A DNA stretch of 33,009 bases from Actinomycetota bacterium (GCA_009703445.1 WLGA01000001.1:1-33009), one strand, 5' to 3'. Positions 8,799 to 16,482 are shown, counted from the stretch's first letter. A program made the numbers and translations. Notes: generated by a model from the sequence alone, not told the origin.

Positions 8799-9521
8799 CT
8801 AGAGCGAAACATCTTCAGGCAGTGGATACGCTGCTGGGTTTACGACTTTCACAATCTCATTGAGAACGCGCGTTGTTGCGGCCTCTCCGACCCAAAGATG
8901 CTTGGCTCCATCGACGCCGATGACGGAAATGTCCTGCACTCCGGCGAATCGAGAGTTTGCTGCCTCAGGTTGCAAATAATCATCGAACTCCGGGACCAAG
9001 GCATAGAGGCGTTTGCCGGTGCCATTCCAGCGACTTAGCTCTTCATCCGAGGTTCTGTGCAGTGGAGGCGAAAGGAGAATGGCACCCTCAATTTCATGAT
9101 CGGGACCATATTTGAGAGCCAGTTCGGTGCCGAATGACCAGCCAACCAGCCACAGGTTTGGCAGACCCCGCGAGATTGCAAAGTCGACCGCGGCGGCGAC
9201 ATCTGCCACCTCGGCAATACCCTCGCCAAAGACTCCATCGCTCGTGCCGTGTGGTGAGGATGTGCCCCGCGTGTTAAATCGCAGAACTGCAACGTCGGCT
9301 AGATAGGGTAAACGGTTTGCCGCCTTGCGAAGCACGTGTGAATCCATGAAACCACCGTGGGTGGGAAGCGGATGCAAGGTGATGAGCGTTGCGACTGGTG
9401 TGCGAGAAACTGGTAGTGCGAGCTCTCCGACAAGCTTCAGGCCATCGCTCGTGATGAGCTCGACGGCCTCGCGGCTAGAAGGTAGCTCGACGCCCGAACG
9501 AACTTCGATTAATTCACTCAT
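8799..9521 (-). CDS. Alpha/beta hydrolase (serine esterase/dienelactone hydrolase-like)
   Basis: 240 residues, cytoplasmic. Seen: an early strand and oxyanion region (TLHPLPTHGG), the nucleophile elbow GWSFG, a likely acid in PEFDDYLQP and a late His in GAKHLW, together a complete Ser-Asp-His triad. The HPLPTHGG motif and overall shape resemble the small hydrolases of the YqiA/YfaE-type 'alpha/beta superfamily hydrolase' group; the substrate is unknown. ATG 9521 is chosen because it overlaps the stop of the upstream zinc protein as ATGA; an upstream GTG/ATG extension would run into that gene. Third gene of a coupled trio with the transglycosylase and zinc protein. Confidence 0.85.
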   Translation of the reverse strand: MSELIEVRSGVELPSSREAVELITSDGLKLVGELALPVSRTPVATLITLHPLPTHGGFMDSHVLRKAANRLPYLADVAVLRFNTRGTSSPHGTSDGVFGEGIAEVADVAAAVDFAISRGLPNLWLVGWSFGTELALKYGPDHEIEGAILLSPPLHRTSDEELSRWNGTGKRLYALVPEFDDYLQPEAANSRFAGVQDISVIGVDGAKHLWVGEAATTRVLNEIVKVVNPAAYPLPEDVSL

Positions 9522-9820
9522 AGCAGCGGGCCTTGAAATGACTTCCAGCAAGCCGAGTGGAAGTGACGACGGGTCTCAACTCCGCGAATCTCATCCCAGG
9601 CAACGATGTGACTGATACCCTTGCTGATCTGCAGATGACAGTGTGGGCACACCCAGGTTTTGCCGTCGTCAGCATTCGCCCCAATGCTCGTTTGAGTCGT
9701 GTAGTCGACGCCGCGTTTAGTTTCGCTGCGACGGATTCCAAGGCGTACTGCGTTCAGATCTAGGTCTTCAATCGGTTCTGGCTTTGGTTTGCCTCGGCTT
9801 GGGCGGTTGCTGCGCGGCAC
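9518..9820 (-). CDS. Small conserved actinobacterial zinc-binding protein
   Basis: 100 residues. An Arg/Pro-rich head (PRSNRPSRGKPK) is followed by a C-terminal zinc-type motif: CPHCH near the middle, then His and Trp residues, then RRHFHSACW. The Cys/His spacing suggests one structural zinc. Similar small proteins are conserved in actinobacteria and often labelled only as hypothetical; I assign no function. The GTG at 9820 is chosen over the ATG at 9829 because it gives the MPRSNRP start usual in the family, has GGATGG about 5 bases upstream, and overlaps the preceding stop by a single base (TAGTG). Its own stop overlaps the hydrolase start. Confidence 0.75.
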   Translation of the reverse strand: MPRSNRPSRGKPKPEPIEDLDLNAVRLGIRRSETKRGVDYTTQTSIGANADDGKTWVCPHCHLQISKGISHIVAWDEIRGVETRRHFHSACWKSFQGPLL

Positions 9821-10488
9821 TAGTACCATCCAAGCTTGTCAGAGTGCGCTAGAGCACCGCACGGGGCTCCGTAGCGTGCCTTGATGTACTTCACGCCCCA
9901 GCGAATCTGTGTCTCTGGGTTGGTGAGCCAGTCGCCGCCCTCGGTAGACATCTTGCTACCCGGCAACGATTGAGGAATGCCGTAAGCGCCGGAACTCGTA
10001 TTCGCGGCATTTACGCGCCAGTTTGATTCGCGCTCCCAGAGCTTCACTAAACATGAATATTGGTCTTCACCAAACTTCATCGAAATCAATAGATCGAAAG
10101 CGTATGCCTTCGCGGTTCCTGGGCTTGGCATCGATGCAGCCTCAACGAACATTGCCGCCGCATCGCTGCCGGTGACGATGTTGAAACCGCCTCGAGTGAA
10201 AAGGATTTTTTGAGTGCTCGAATAGCCATAGGTTTGAGTGACGTCTGCCTCGGTCTCGAAGTCAAAAGTCATCATGGTGCTAGCGCTGGCAATGGTTCCA
10301 GAATAAGGATCAACGACAGTAACCAAAACGAACGAAACCGAAAACAGGAAGCCCCAAAGCGGTCTGAAAAAGTGCCGCTTTAGCTTTGGAATCCTTGGGC
10401 GGGTTAGCGGAGTTTTATCGAAGGCAAGGTCGGCATAGTGCCCAACCTTTTGCGACAGCGACGGCAGTGAAGCCTCGTGTCTACCCAT
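9820..10488 (-). CDS. Secreted SLT-type lytic transglycosylase-like protein
   Basis: 222 residues. A basic cytoplasmic head, one membrane helix or uncleaved signal (41-60), a linker, and a C-terminal lysozyme-like domain from ~145: LWERESNW (likely catalytic Glu154), SSGAYGIPQSLPGSKM and IRWGVKYIKARYG. This set is typical of actinobacterial muralytic proteins that cleave peptidoglycan glycan strands outside the membrane. An AGAGG about 8 bases before the ATG supports the start. The stop overlaps the start of the zinc protein. Likely role: cell-wall remodelling during growth (family inference). Confidence 0.88.
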   Translation of the reverse strand: MGRHEASLPSLSQKVGHYADLAFDKTPLTRPRIPKLKRHFFRPLWGFLFSVSFVLVTVVDPYSGTIASASTMMTFDFETEADVTQTYGYSSTQKILFTRGGFNIVTGSDAAAMFVEAASMPSPGTAKAYAFDLLISMKFGEDQYSCLVKLWERESNWRVNAANTSSGAYGIPQSLPGSKMSTEGGDWLTNPETQIRWGVKYIKARYGAPCGALAHSDKLGWY

Positions 10489-10545
10489 GAAATACCTCTT
10501 GAATCTAGCCGGCCAGTCAAAGTCTCAGTCTACCCGACCGCAGTT

Positions 10546-11214
10546 TTAGGCGCTAGGGATGGGCTGTTTCGGGCACTTTGCAAGGATGCCCTGGATTGCC
10601 GATTTTTCCGCCGAGGTGACCCAAATCTTGTATTTAGCCTTGACCGCCACTTGGCGAGCAACATAGGCGCATCGATACGATTTGTTCGGCGGCAGCCAGG
10701 TTGCAGCATCACCGTCACCCTTCGCAGAGTTTGTCGGTCCGTCAACCGCCAAGAGGTTCAGCGGGTCGTTATAGAAGGAATATCGAGACTCTGATGAAAG
10801 CTGCTGTGCTCCCTTTTGCCAGGCATCACTTACGGCTACGACGTGATCAATCTGCACCGCCAACGAGGTTTTTACCCCGCGAACGAACTTTATGGCCTTG
10901 CCTGTGTAAGGGTCGACAAGTCTGCCAGTGGCAACGATACAGTTCTCCCCCGAACGCCAGGTAATAGATGTCAGATCGCGTTTGAGAATGAAGTTACGAG
11001 TGTCGCAACCCGAGATGGTGCCCCAACCGTCGCTGAATAGGTCGCGAGCGTAGCCGGTCTTAGGTGCTCGCCCCTTAACCGCAAGTTTCTCTAAGACTTT
11101 GCTGGCTAGAGGTGCTGAGGCAGCTTCGGCAGAAACAACGCCTCCCTCGAGAGCAGAAGCGAATAGACCAACCGCCAGCAGGCCGGCGGCCGCAAATCTA
11201 GCGGTTTTGTTCAA
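10546..11214 (-). CDS. Secreted HNH nuclease of the GmrSD C-terminal (DUF1524) type
   Basis: 222 residues. Signal peptide at 1-32 (MNKTARF, hydrophobic core, AEAAS). The nuclease core has QIDHVVAVSDAW (His124), NDPLNLLAVDGPTNSAKGD (Asn/Lys/Asp of the HNH fold) and WLPPNKSYRCAYVARQV. The domain occurs in type IV restriction GmrSD enzymes, but here it stands alone and is exported, as in many actinobacterial secreted nucleases. Cys70, Cys92, Cys182 and Cys214 could form two disulfides. The start is TTG at 11214, inside the 3' end of the DivIVA-repeat gene (17-base overlap) with only a weak ribosome site; no other start preserves the signal peptide. It probably degrades extracellular nucleic acid (inference). 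Confidence 0.88.
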   Translation of the reverse strand: MNKTARFAAAGLLAVGLFASALEGGVVSAEAASAPLASKVLEKLAVKGRAPKTGYARDLFSDGWGTISGCDTRNFILKRDLTSITWRSGENCIVATGRLVDPYTGKAIKFVRGVKTSLAVQIDHVVAVSDAWQKGAQQLSSESRYSFYNDPLNLLAVDGPTNSAKGDGDAATWLPPNKSYRCAYVARQVAVKAKYKIWVTSAEKSAIQGILAKCPKQPIPSA

Positions 11215-11749
11215 TTTGAAGGGCTTCGATCACTCGATCAATGAAAGCGTCGACCTGAGCCTCCACGTATCCCCCGCGCTTGGCATTGAAAACAACCCGG
11301 CGAACTTCATTGATGGTGATTGGGGCCTGAGAGTCGAAATGTCTTGTGATGTGTTCACAGAGGGCATCTACTTGCTTACGGCTGTAACCGCGAAGCAGCA
11401 GACCCGTGTTTGAGAATCGCTTGCCTCGAGGGCGTGCCAATCGGCCGCGAACTAGCTCTAATACTCGGGCAAGTCTGTCATCTAGGGCGAAGCTACCCTT
11501 CTCGTTCTTCTGACGCAGGATCTCACGAGCCGCAAAGCTGTCCTCGAGCTTATCCATCGCCCCGTCAACAATTTCAGGGATGAACCCTCCGTGAACCAGG
11601 TCAAACTCGGTGTTGCGGACATCGTGGGCGGTAACGCCATTCTCAACCGGGTTGTTGAACTGCTCGCGCGCGCGAGTTAAGAACTCTTCGACCTGGGCTG
11701 GTGTGTAACCGGGCTGCTTTGGGCCTGATTTCGGAAAGGTAAAACTCAT
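11198..11749 (-). CDS. DivIVA domain repeat protein
   Basis: 183 residues made of two similar halves. Each half has a GY-x3-QV element (GYTPAQVEEF at 14-23; GYSRKQVDAL at 121-130) followed about 25 residues later by an E/D-V-R-x2-x-F...GG-[FY] element ending in a VD helix (HDVRNTEFDLVHGGF at 42-56; NEVRRVVFNAKRGGY at 147-161). This matches the DivI1A/DivIVA repeat family of actinobacteria, small proteins presumed to bind curved membrane or the division site. No membrane helix. It lies 22 bases downstream of cdsA and overlaps the secreted nuclease gene, so it is probably the tail of the pyrH-frr-cdsA transcript. Confidence 0.85.
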   Translation of the reverse strand: MSFTFPKSGPKQPGYTPAQVEEFLTRAREQFNNPVENGVTAHDVRNTEFDLVHGGFIPEIVDGAMDKLEDSFAAREILRQKNEKGSFALDDRLARVLELVRGRLARPRGKRFSNTGLLLRGYSRKQVDALCEHITRHFDSQAPITINEVRRVVFNAKRGGYVEAQVDAFIDRVIEALQIEQNR

Positions 11750-11771
11750 AGGAAGATTCTTTCAGCCGAGG

Positions 11772-12638
11772 TTACTGGGCGATTGGGAAGAAGATGCTGG
11801 CGAACAGGTATGCGATCAAAGCAGCCGGAAGAATCGAATCCATGCGATCCATGACTCCACCATGCCCCGGCAGCAAGGAACTCATGTCCTTGACGCCAAG
11901 ATCGCGCTTGATGAGAGACTCTGCAAGATCACCGAAGACGGCAGCAAGTAACATGACGGCGGCAAAGAGCAAGCCCTGCCACCAGGCACCGTGAAAACCC
12001 CAAACAACAAAGGCAAAGGAACTAGTTGTGCCGCCGACGATTGAGGCCATAAGACCCTCAATGCTCTTCTTTGGGCTCACGCCGGGTGCCATCTGGTGCT
12101 TACCGAGCTTGCGCCCGACCAGGTAACCCATGGTGTCAATCATCGAGACAGTCACAACGAATGCGATAACCCAAAGTGCGCCATCCTCTGGGCGACGCAG
12201 TAAAAGAATAGCGAAGCTGGTCATGAGAGGCAGGTAAATAACCACGAAGGCTGATGCGGCGAAGTCTCGCACCGTGGTTCTGAATGCCTGCATCGGCGCC
12301 TGGCGGCGCTCCCACAACAAATGCACTGTGCGCCAAAGAATAAGGGCCGCAACCGTTCCGAGAGAGACAAGCCATTGGGCCTCTGCCCCACCATAGAAGG
12401 CGGCGGGCATAATCAAGACCGCGCCAACAACGCTTGGCACGCGAGGCACATACCAGCCCTTGATTCTCAACGCGGTCGAAAGCTCCCATGCACCTGCGCC
12501 AGCCGCGGCCGCGGCAAGCACCATAAAGAGCTCTTTATAGATCAGAACAGAAAGCAGAAAAGCGCCACCGAGCAACAAACCAACAGCGATCGACTTCGAA
12601 AGGCTGCGGCCGGCAGGGGCGCTTTGCTGATTGGACAA
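11772..12638 (-). CDS. cdsA: CdsA, phosphatidate cytidylyltransferase
   Basis: Makes CDP-diacylglycerol from phosphatidic acid and CTP at the inner face of the membrane, the branch point for phosphatidylglycerol, cardiolipin and phosphatidylinositol. 288 residues with about eight hydrophobic helices. The C-terminal family signature is complete: SLIKRDLGVKDMSSLLPGHG, then GVMDRMD. The start is TTG at 12638, placed directly after the frr stop (TAATTG) with AGAGG about 5-6 bases upstream inside the end of frr, so it is coupled to frr. The order pyrH-frr-cdsA is the usual bacterial one. Confidence 0.95.
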   Translation of the reverse strand: MSNQQSAPAGRSLSKSIAVGLLLGGAFLLSVLIYKELFMVLAAAAAGAGAWELSTALRIKGWYVPRVPSVVGAVLIMPAAFYGGAEAQWLVSLGTVAALILWRTVHLLWERRQAPMQAFRTTVRDFAASAFVVIYLPLMTSFAILLLRRPEDGALWVIAFVVTVSMIDTMGYLVGRKLGKHQMAPGVSPKKSIEGLMASIVGGTTSSFAFVVWGFHGAWWQGLLFAAVMLLAAVFGDLAESLIKRDLGVKDMSSLLPGHGGVMDRMDSILPAALIAYLFASIFFPIAQ

Positions 12639-13199
12639 TTAGACCTCTAGGAGTTCTGCTTCTTTGCGCTTCAAGGCTTCATCGATTGCATCAACATAAG
12701 TCTTGGTAAGAGCATCGAGTTCCTTCTCGGCACGCGAGATTTCGTCGTCGCCTGCGAGACCATCCTTCTTGGCAGCGGCCAAGTCATCGTTGCCCTTGCG
12801 GCGAAGGTTGCGAACGACCACGCGGTGGTCTTCAGCCTTGCCCTTGACCAACTTGACGTAGTCGCGTCGACGCTCTTCGGTTAGATCCGGCAGCGTGACA
12901 CGGATGAGGTTTCCGTCGTTCTGAGGGTTTGCATCCAGGTTCGGCATCTCGCGAAGAGCCTGCTCGATAGCCTTCAAAGCGCCCTTGTCGTAAGGGGTGA
13001 TCACGATGGTACGCGCCTCAGGGTTAGCTAGCTGGCCTAGCTGACCAAGCGGGGTTGGAGTGCCATAGTAATCAACCATGACCTTCTGGAAAAGCTGTGG
13101 GTTGGCGCGACCGGTGCGCACGTTCGCGAAGTCTTCCTTTGCCGATTCGACGGCCTTAGCCATCTTCTCTTTCGAGGTAGCAAGAATTTCTGAAAGCAT
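12639..13199 (-). CDS. frr: Ribosome recycling factor
   Basis: 186 residues, the full length of the family. With EF-G it splits the post-termination ribosome. Seen: FANVRTGRANPQL, VDYYGTPTPLGQLG, RTIVITPYDKGALKAIEQA, IRVTLPDLTEERRRDYVKLV and the final helix. GGAG lies 7 bases before the ATG. It follows pyrH by 33 bases and abuts cdsA. Confidence 0.98.
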   Translation of the reverse strand: MLSEILATSKEKMAKAVESAKEDFANVRTGRANPQLFQKVMVDYYGTPTPLGQLGQLANPEARTIVITPYDKGALKAIEQALREMPNLDANPQNDGNLIRVTLPDLTEERRRDYVKLVKGKAEDHRVVVRNLRRKGNDDLAAAKKDGLAGDDEISRAEKELDALTKTYVDAIDEALKRKEAELLEV

Positions 13200-13232
13200 T
13201 TTGTTCTCCTGTTTTTCTAAAACACGTTCAAC

Positions 13233-13943
13233 CTAGGCGGTTACAAACGTGCCAATCTTCTTGCCCATGATGGCATCGGTGACATTTCCCTTGCCCTGCA
13301 TGCCAAAGACACGCATCGGCATCTTGTTGTCCATGCAGAGGCTAAACGCGGTTGCATCGACAACCTTTAGGCCCTGAACCAAAGCATCCTGGTAGGTAAT
13401 CGATTCAAGCTTGACCGCCGAAGGGTCCTTCTTCGGGTCTGCAGAATAGACTCCATCGACGCCATTCTTGGCGACCAGAACCTCATCGGCGTGGATCTCA
13501 AGCGCACGCTGCGCTGCAACGGTGTCGGTCGAGAAGTAAGGAAGACCTGCTCCTGCACCAAAAATTACGACGCGACCCTTTTCGAGGTGGCGCACTGCGC
13601 GAAGCGGAATGTATGCCTCGGTGACCTGAGCCATGTTGATTGCAGACTGAACGCGGGTGCTAACACCTGCCTGTTCTAGGAAGTCTTGTAGGGCCAGAGC
13701 ATTCATCACGGTGCCTAGCATGCCCATGTAGTCAGCACGAGATCGGTCCATTCCGCGCTGTGAAAGCTCGGCGCCACGGAAGAAGTTTCCGCCACCAACA
13801 ACGATCGCTACTTCAGCGGTCTTTGCGCCCTCTGCGATTTCACGGGCCATTTCGGCAACGATGTCTGGGTTCACACCGAGGGTTCCTCCGCCAAAAGCTT
13901 CACCCGAAAGCTTGAGCAGAACGCGGCGCTTCTTCTGTGCCAT
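13233..13943 (-). CDS. pyrH: UMP kinase
   Basis: 236 residues. Phosphorylates UMP to UDP for pyrimidine nucleotide supply; bacterial PyrH is a hexameric amino-acid-kinase-fold enzyme regulated by GTP and UTP. Seen: LKLSGEAFGGG near the N-terminus, IVVGGGNFFRG, the GAGAGLPYFSTDT nucleotide loop, and VDGVYSADPKKD. A strong AGGAGGGTG precedes the ATG. It lies downstream of the terminator after tsf and has a likely -10 element of its own, so pyrH-frr-cdsA can be expressed separately from rpsB-tsf. Confidence 0.97.
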   Translation of the reverse strand: MAQKKRRVLLKLSGEAFGGGTLGVNPDIVAEMAREIAEGAKTAEVAIVVGGGNFFRGAELSQRGMDRSRADYMGMLGTVMNALALQDFLEQAGVSTRVQSAINMAQVTEAYIPLRAVRHLEKGRVVIFGAGAGLPYFSTDTVAAQRALEIHADEVLVAKNGVDGVYSADPKKDPSAVKLESITYQDALVQGLKVVDATAFSLCMDNKMPMRVFGMQGKGNVTDAIMGKKIGTFVTA

Positions 13944-13980
13944 GGGACACCCTCCTGGATTGTGTGATTTTTCTTTCTCT

Positions 13981-13986
13981 ATTGTA
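13981..13986 (-). promoter_or_regulatory. Probable -10 box of the pyrH promoter
   Basis: TACAAT on the minus strand, five of six matches to TATAAT, about 38 bases before the pyrH ATG. It lies directly after the U-tract of the tsf terminator. No good -35 hexamer is seen; that region would fall in the terminator stem. Confidence 0.4.
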
Positions 13987-13996
13987 AACGAGCAGC

Positions 13997-14029
13997 AAAA
14001 AAGGCTCGGCCGAAATCGACCGAGCCTTT
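13997..14029 (-). terminator. Intrinsic terminator after tsf
   Basis: Read on the minus strand, a perfect 10-bp stem (14020-14029 with 14000-14009, core GGCTCGG/CCGAGCC) encloses a 10-base loop and runs into six U (13997-14002). It lies 18 bases after the tsf stop. It should end the rpsB-tsf transcript before pyrH. Confidence 0.85.
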
Positions 14030-14046
14030 GATGTTTTTAGCTTTAG

Positions 14047-14874
14047 TTATGCACCGACGCGGAAGCGAACGAATGCTGAAACAGTGACGCCAGCGGTCTC
14101 TAGAACCTTGGCGACTGACTGCTTGTTGTCCTTTGCGAAGTCCTGCTCAAGAAGCACGTTCTCCTTGAAGAAGCCGGTTACGCGGCCTTCAACGATCTTC
14201 GAAAGCGCAGCCTCTGGCTTGCCTTCGTTGCGTGCGGTCTCTTCAGCGATGCGGCGCTCGGTTGCAACGGTCTCTGCGTCAACGTCTTCACGAGAAAGAA
14301 CGGTTGGTGAGAACGCGGCAATGTGAACTGCAACATCGTGAGCGGTTTCAGCGTCTGAACCTGAGTAAGCAACAAGAACACCAACCTGAGGAGGAAGGTC
14401 CTTGCTGGTGCGGTGTAGGTAAGCGTCAACAGCCGCATCCTTTAGAGATGCAACGCGACGAAGTTCAACCTTCTCGCCCATGATTGCTGCTTCGTCGTTG
14501 ATTGCCTCTGAAACAGTCTTGCCGCCTAGGTTTGCAGCAAGAGCTGCCTCTAGTGTCTCGGCGCCAGCTGCAGCAATTGCATCTGCGACTGAGTCTGCAA
14601 GCTCAACGAACTTAGGGGTCTTAGCAACGAAGTCGGTCTCGCAAGCAAGCTCTACTAGGTAGCCGGTGCCACCGTTCACGCGAGCAAGGATTAGACCGTT
14701 GCTGGTGGTGCGACCTTCGCGCTTGGTAACGCCCTTTAGGCCCTTTAGACGAAGGAACTCAAGAGCCTTGTCAACGTTGCCGTCGGCCTCGTCAAGAGCA
14801 CCCTTGCAGTCCATCATTCCGGCGCCGCTGCGGTCGCGCAACGCCTTTACATCTGCGGCGGTGTAGTTTGCCAT
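14047..14874 (-). CDS. tsf: Elongation factor Ts
   Basis: 275 residues. Nucleotide exchange factor for EF-Tu. Seen: the N-terminal UBA-like domain and signature LRDRSGAGMMDCKGAL, the core motif LVELACETDFVAKT, and the C-terminal dimerisation region ending in VSAFVRFRVGA. It starts 2 bases after the rpsB stop, and a strong terminator follows its stop. Confidence 0.98.
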   Translation of the reverse strand: MANYTAADVKALRDRSGAGMMDCKGALDEADGNVDKALEFLRLKGLKGVTKREGRTTSNGLILARVNGGTGYLVELACETDFVAKTPKFVELADSVADAIAAAGAETLEAALAANLGGKTVSEAINDEAAIMGEKVELRRVASLKDAAVDAYLHRTSKDLPPQVGVLVAYSGSDAETAHDVAVHIAAFSPTVLSREDVDAETVATERRIAEETARNEGKPEAALSKIVEGRVTGFFKENVLLEQDFAKDNKQSVAKVLETAGVTVSAFVRFRVGA

Positions 14875-14876
14875 CT

Positions 14877-15734
14877 TTACTTTGCTTCCTCTACTGCAAC
14901 AGCCTCTGCTGGTGCTTCAACGGTCTCGGTTGCGGTCTCTGCAGGTGCTGCAGGTGCTGCAACTGCCTCAGCTGCTGCGGTGCCCTGCTCGAGAAGCTCG
15001 CGCTCCCACTCGGCTAGAGGCTCAGCTGCTGCCTCTGGCTTTGCGTGACGAGCGATTAGGCCCTCTGCAACTGCATCTGCGATAACGCGGGTTAGAAGGT
15101 GAACTGAACGGATTGCGTCGTCGTTTCCTGGAATACCGATGGTGACCTCGTCTGGGTCACAGTTGGTGTCGAGGATACCGATAACTGGAATGCCCAGCTT
15201 CTTCGCCTCGGTGATTGCTAGGTGCTCCTTGTTGGTGTCTACAACCCAGATCGCTGATGGAGTCTTGGTGATGTTGCGGATACCGCCTAGAGCCTTCTCT
15301 AGCTTGTCCTTCTCGCGGCGAAGGATAAGAAGTTCCTTCTTGGTAAGACCAGTCTTGGTCGCGCCAGAGAAGTCCATGACCTCAAGTTCCTTTAGACGTG
15401 AAAGACGTCCCTGGATGGTCTGGAAGTTGGTCAAAAGACCACCCAACCAACGCTGGTTGATGTATGGCTGGCCTACGCGAAGAGCCTGCTCGGCGATTGC
15501 TTCCTGAGCCTGCTTCTTGGTGCCTACGAATAGGATGCTGCCGCCGTGTGCAACGGTCTCCTTGACGAAGTCGTATGCCTTGTCAATGATGGCAAGTGAC
15601 TGCTGTAGGTCGATGATGTAGATGCCTGAACGGTCGGTCAGGATGAAGCGACGCATCTTTGGGTTCCAACGACGGGTCTGGTGACCGAAGTGAACGCCGC
15701 TGTCGAGCAGCTGGCGGATTGTTACAACTGCCAT
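14877..15734 (-). CDS. rpsB: 30S ribosomal protein S2
   Basis: 285 residues. Seen: MAVVTIRQLLDSGVHFGHQT, RRFILTDRSGIYIIDL, LFVGTKKQAQEAI, RWLGGLLTNF and GIPGNDDAIRS. The last ~37 residues form an Ala/Glu/Pro-rich acidic tail beyond the usual S2 fold, as in many actinobacteria. ATG 15734 is chosen because the S2 family starts here and AAGGAG lies 6 bases upstream; the frame stays open for another 54 codons upstream but those residues are not S2-like. First gene of the rpsB-tsf unit with a long leader. Confidence 0.97.
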   Translation of the reverse strand: MAVVTIRQLLDSGVHFGHQTRRWNPKMRRFILTDRSGIYIIDLQQSLAIIDKAYDFVKETVAHGGSILFVGTKKQAQEAIAEQALRVGQPYINQRWLGGLLTNFQTIQGRLSRLKELEVMDFSGATKTGLTKKELLILRREKDKLEKALGGIRNITKTPSAIWVVDTNKEHLAITEAKKLGIPVIGILDTNCDPDEVTIGIPGNDDAIRSVHLLTRVIADAVAEGLIARHAKPEAAAEPLAEWERELLEQGTAAAEAVAAPAAPAETATETVEAPAEAVAVEEAK

Positions 15735-15750
15735 GGCAGTCTCCTTTTTC

Positions 15751-15810
15751 GGCGCGCGAAGGCGCCACTCAGTTTTCTGTTCCAGACGGTTGTCTGGCAC
15801 ACCTGGTGCC
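15751..15810 (-). promoter_or_regulatory. Hairpin cluster in the rpsB 5' leader
   Basis: Three short hairpins sit side by side just before the rpsB ribosome site on the minus strand: GGCAC/GTGCC (15796-15810), CCAGAC/GTCTGG with a 4-base loop (15782-15797, sharing two bases with the first), and GGCGC/GCGCC (15751-15766). S2 leaders are regulatory in some bacteria; no known motif is recognised here. Confidence 0.4.
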
Positions 15811-15911
15811 GGATCTGTTTCGCCGTGATTGCTCTCGGACTGAGTGAAACGTGGATCTGATTCGACACGCGAAGTCAACAAGCGCGACAAGCGCACATGT
15901 TGCTAGTTCTC

Positions 15912-15941
15912 AGCATACCAGTCAAAGGTCCGGTTTATCCA
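15912..15941 (-). promoter_or_regulatory. rpsB: Probable rpsB promoter
   Basis: Minus strand TGGATA (15936-15941), an 18-base spacer, then an extended -10 TGG-TATGCT (15912-15917). Each hexamer matches four of six consensus bases. The predicted start near 15905 gives a leader of about 170 bases. Confidence 0.42.
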
Positions 15942-15993
15942 CCGCTTTGCCAATGATTATGCGACTTTTCTCCCGATTGGTCAGTCTTGATAC

Positions 15994-16482
15994 ATGCTGA
16001 AATTTGCCGTTCTTTCGCTCTTCACACTCGCCACTCTCGGCCCGACAGGTGCCAGTTGGCAAGCACCGTTCGACTCCCCCCATCGACTGGTTCGGCCCTA
16101 TCTGCAACCCGCAAGCGACTACTCTGCTGGCCATCGCGGCGTGGACTATGAGATTGAGCTCGACGAACCACTTTTCGCCCCAGCTGATGGCGTGATCGCG
16201 GTTTCAAAGGTCATCGTGAATCGTGGGGTTTTGGCGATAAAACATGGCGCTGGGCTGCTGAGCGAGCTCGAGCCAGCTTGTTCCGATATGCCAGTTGGAA
16301 CCACTGTTCTAAAGGGTGAAGTGATCGGTTGGGCTTGCTCGGCTGACGCTGACTACGCCCAACACTGTTCGGCCGATTCCTGTCTCCATTTTTCGCTTCG
16401 ACTCGAGGGTAAATACCTCTCGCCGTCGGCTCTCATCGGAGGGCTCAACCCCTCACGTCTACTGCCTTACGCGCGCGGGTGA
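15994..16482 (+). CDS. M23/LytM-like peptidase-domain protein, probably catalytically altered
   Basis: 162 residues with a signal peptide (1-20) and one LytM-type domain. The zinc motif GHRGVD (His47, Asp51) and a final zinc His132 are present. The usual HxH reads CLHF, with Cys130 where the first His should be, and the YxHL segment reads LEPA, so both histidines normally used for catalysis appear lost. Four cysteines (96, 115, 125, 130) could form disulfides. Such variants are common in actinobacteria; they may act as wall-binding or amidase-activating proteins rather than peptidases (inference). No clear ribosome site precedes the ATG. The gene lies alone on the plus strand, and its last 16 bases overlap the 3' end of xerC. 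Confidence 0.82.
   Translation: MLKFAVLSLFTLATLGPTGASWQAPFDSPHRLVRPYLQPASDYSAGHRGVDYEIELDEPLFAPADGVIAVSKVIVNRGVLAIKHGAGLLSELEPACSDMPVGTTVLKGEVIGWACSADADYAQHCSADSCLHFSLRLEGKYLSPSALIGGLNPSRLLPYARG

Noticed and set aside
11198..11214. Frameshift or assembly error joining the DivIVA-repeat gene and the secreted nuclease
   Set aside because: The nuclease begins with a complete signal peptide at its TTG, and the DivIVA-repeat protein ends naturally; simple overlap explains it.
15735..15896. 54-codon N-terminal extension of rpsB
   Set aside because: Not S2-like; the family start at 15734 has a proper AAGGAG site, and the extension covers the leader hairpins.
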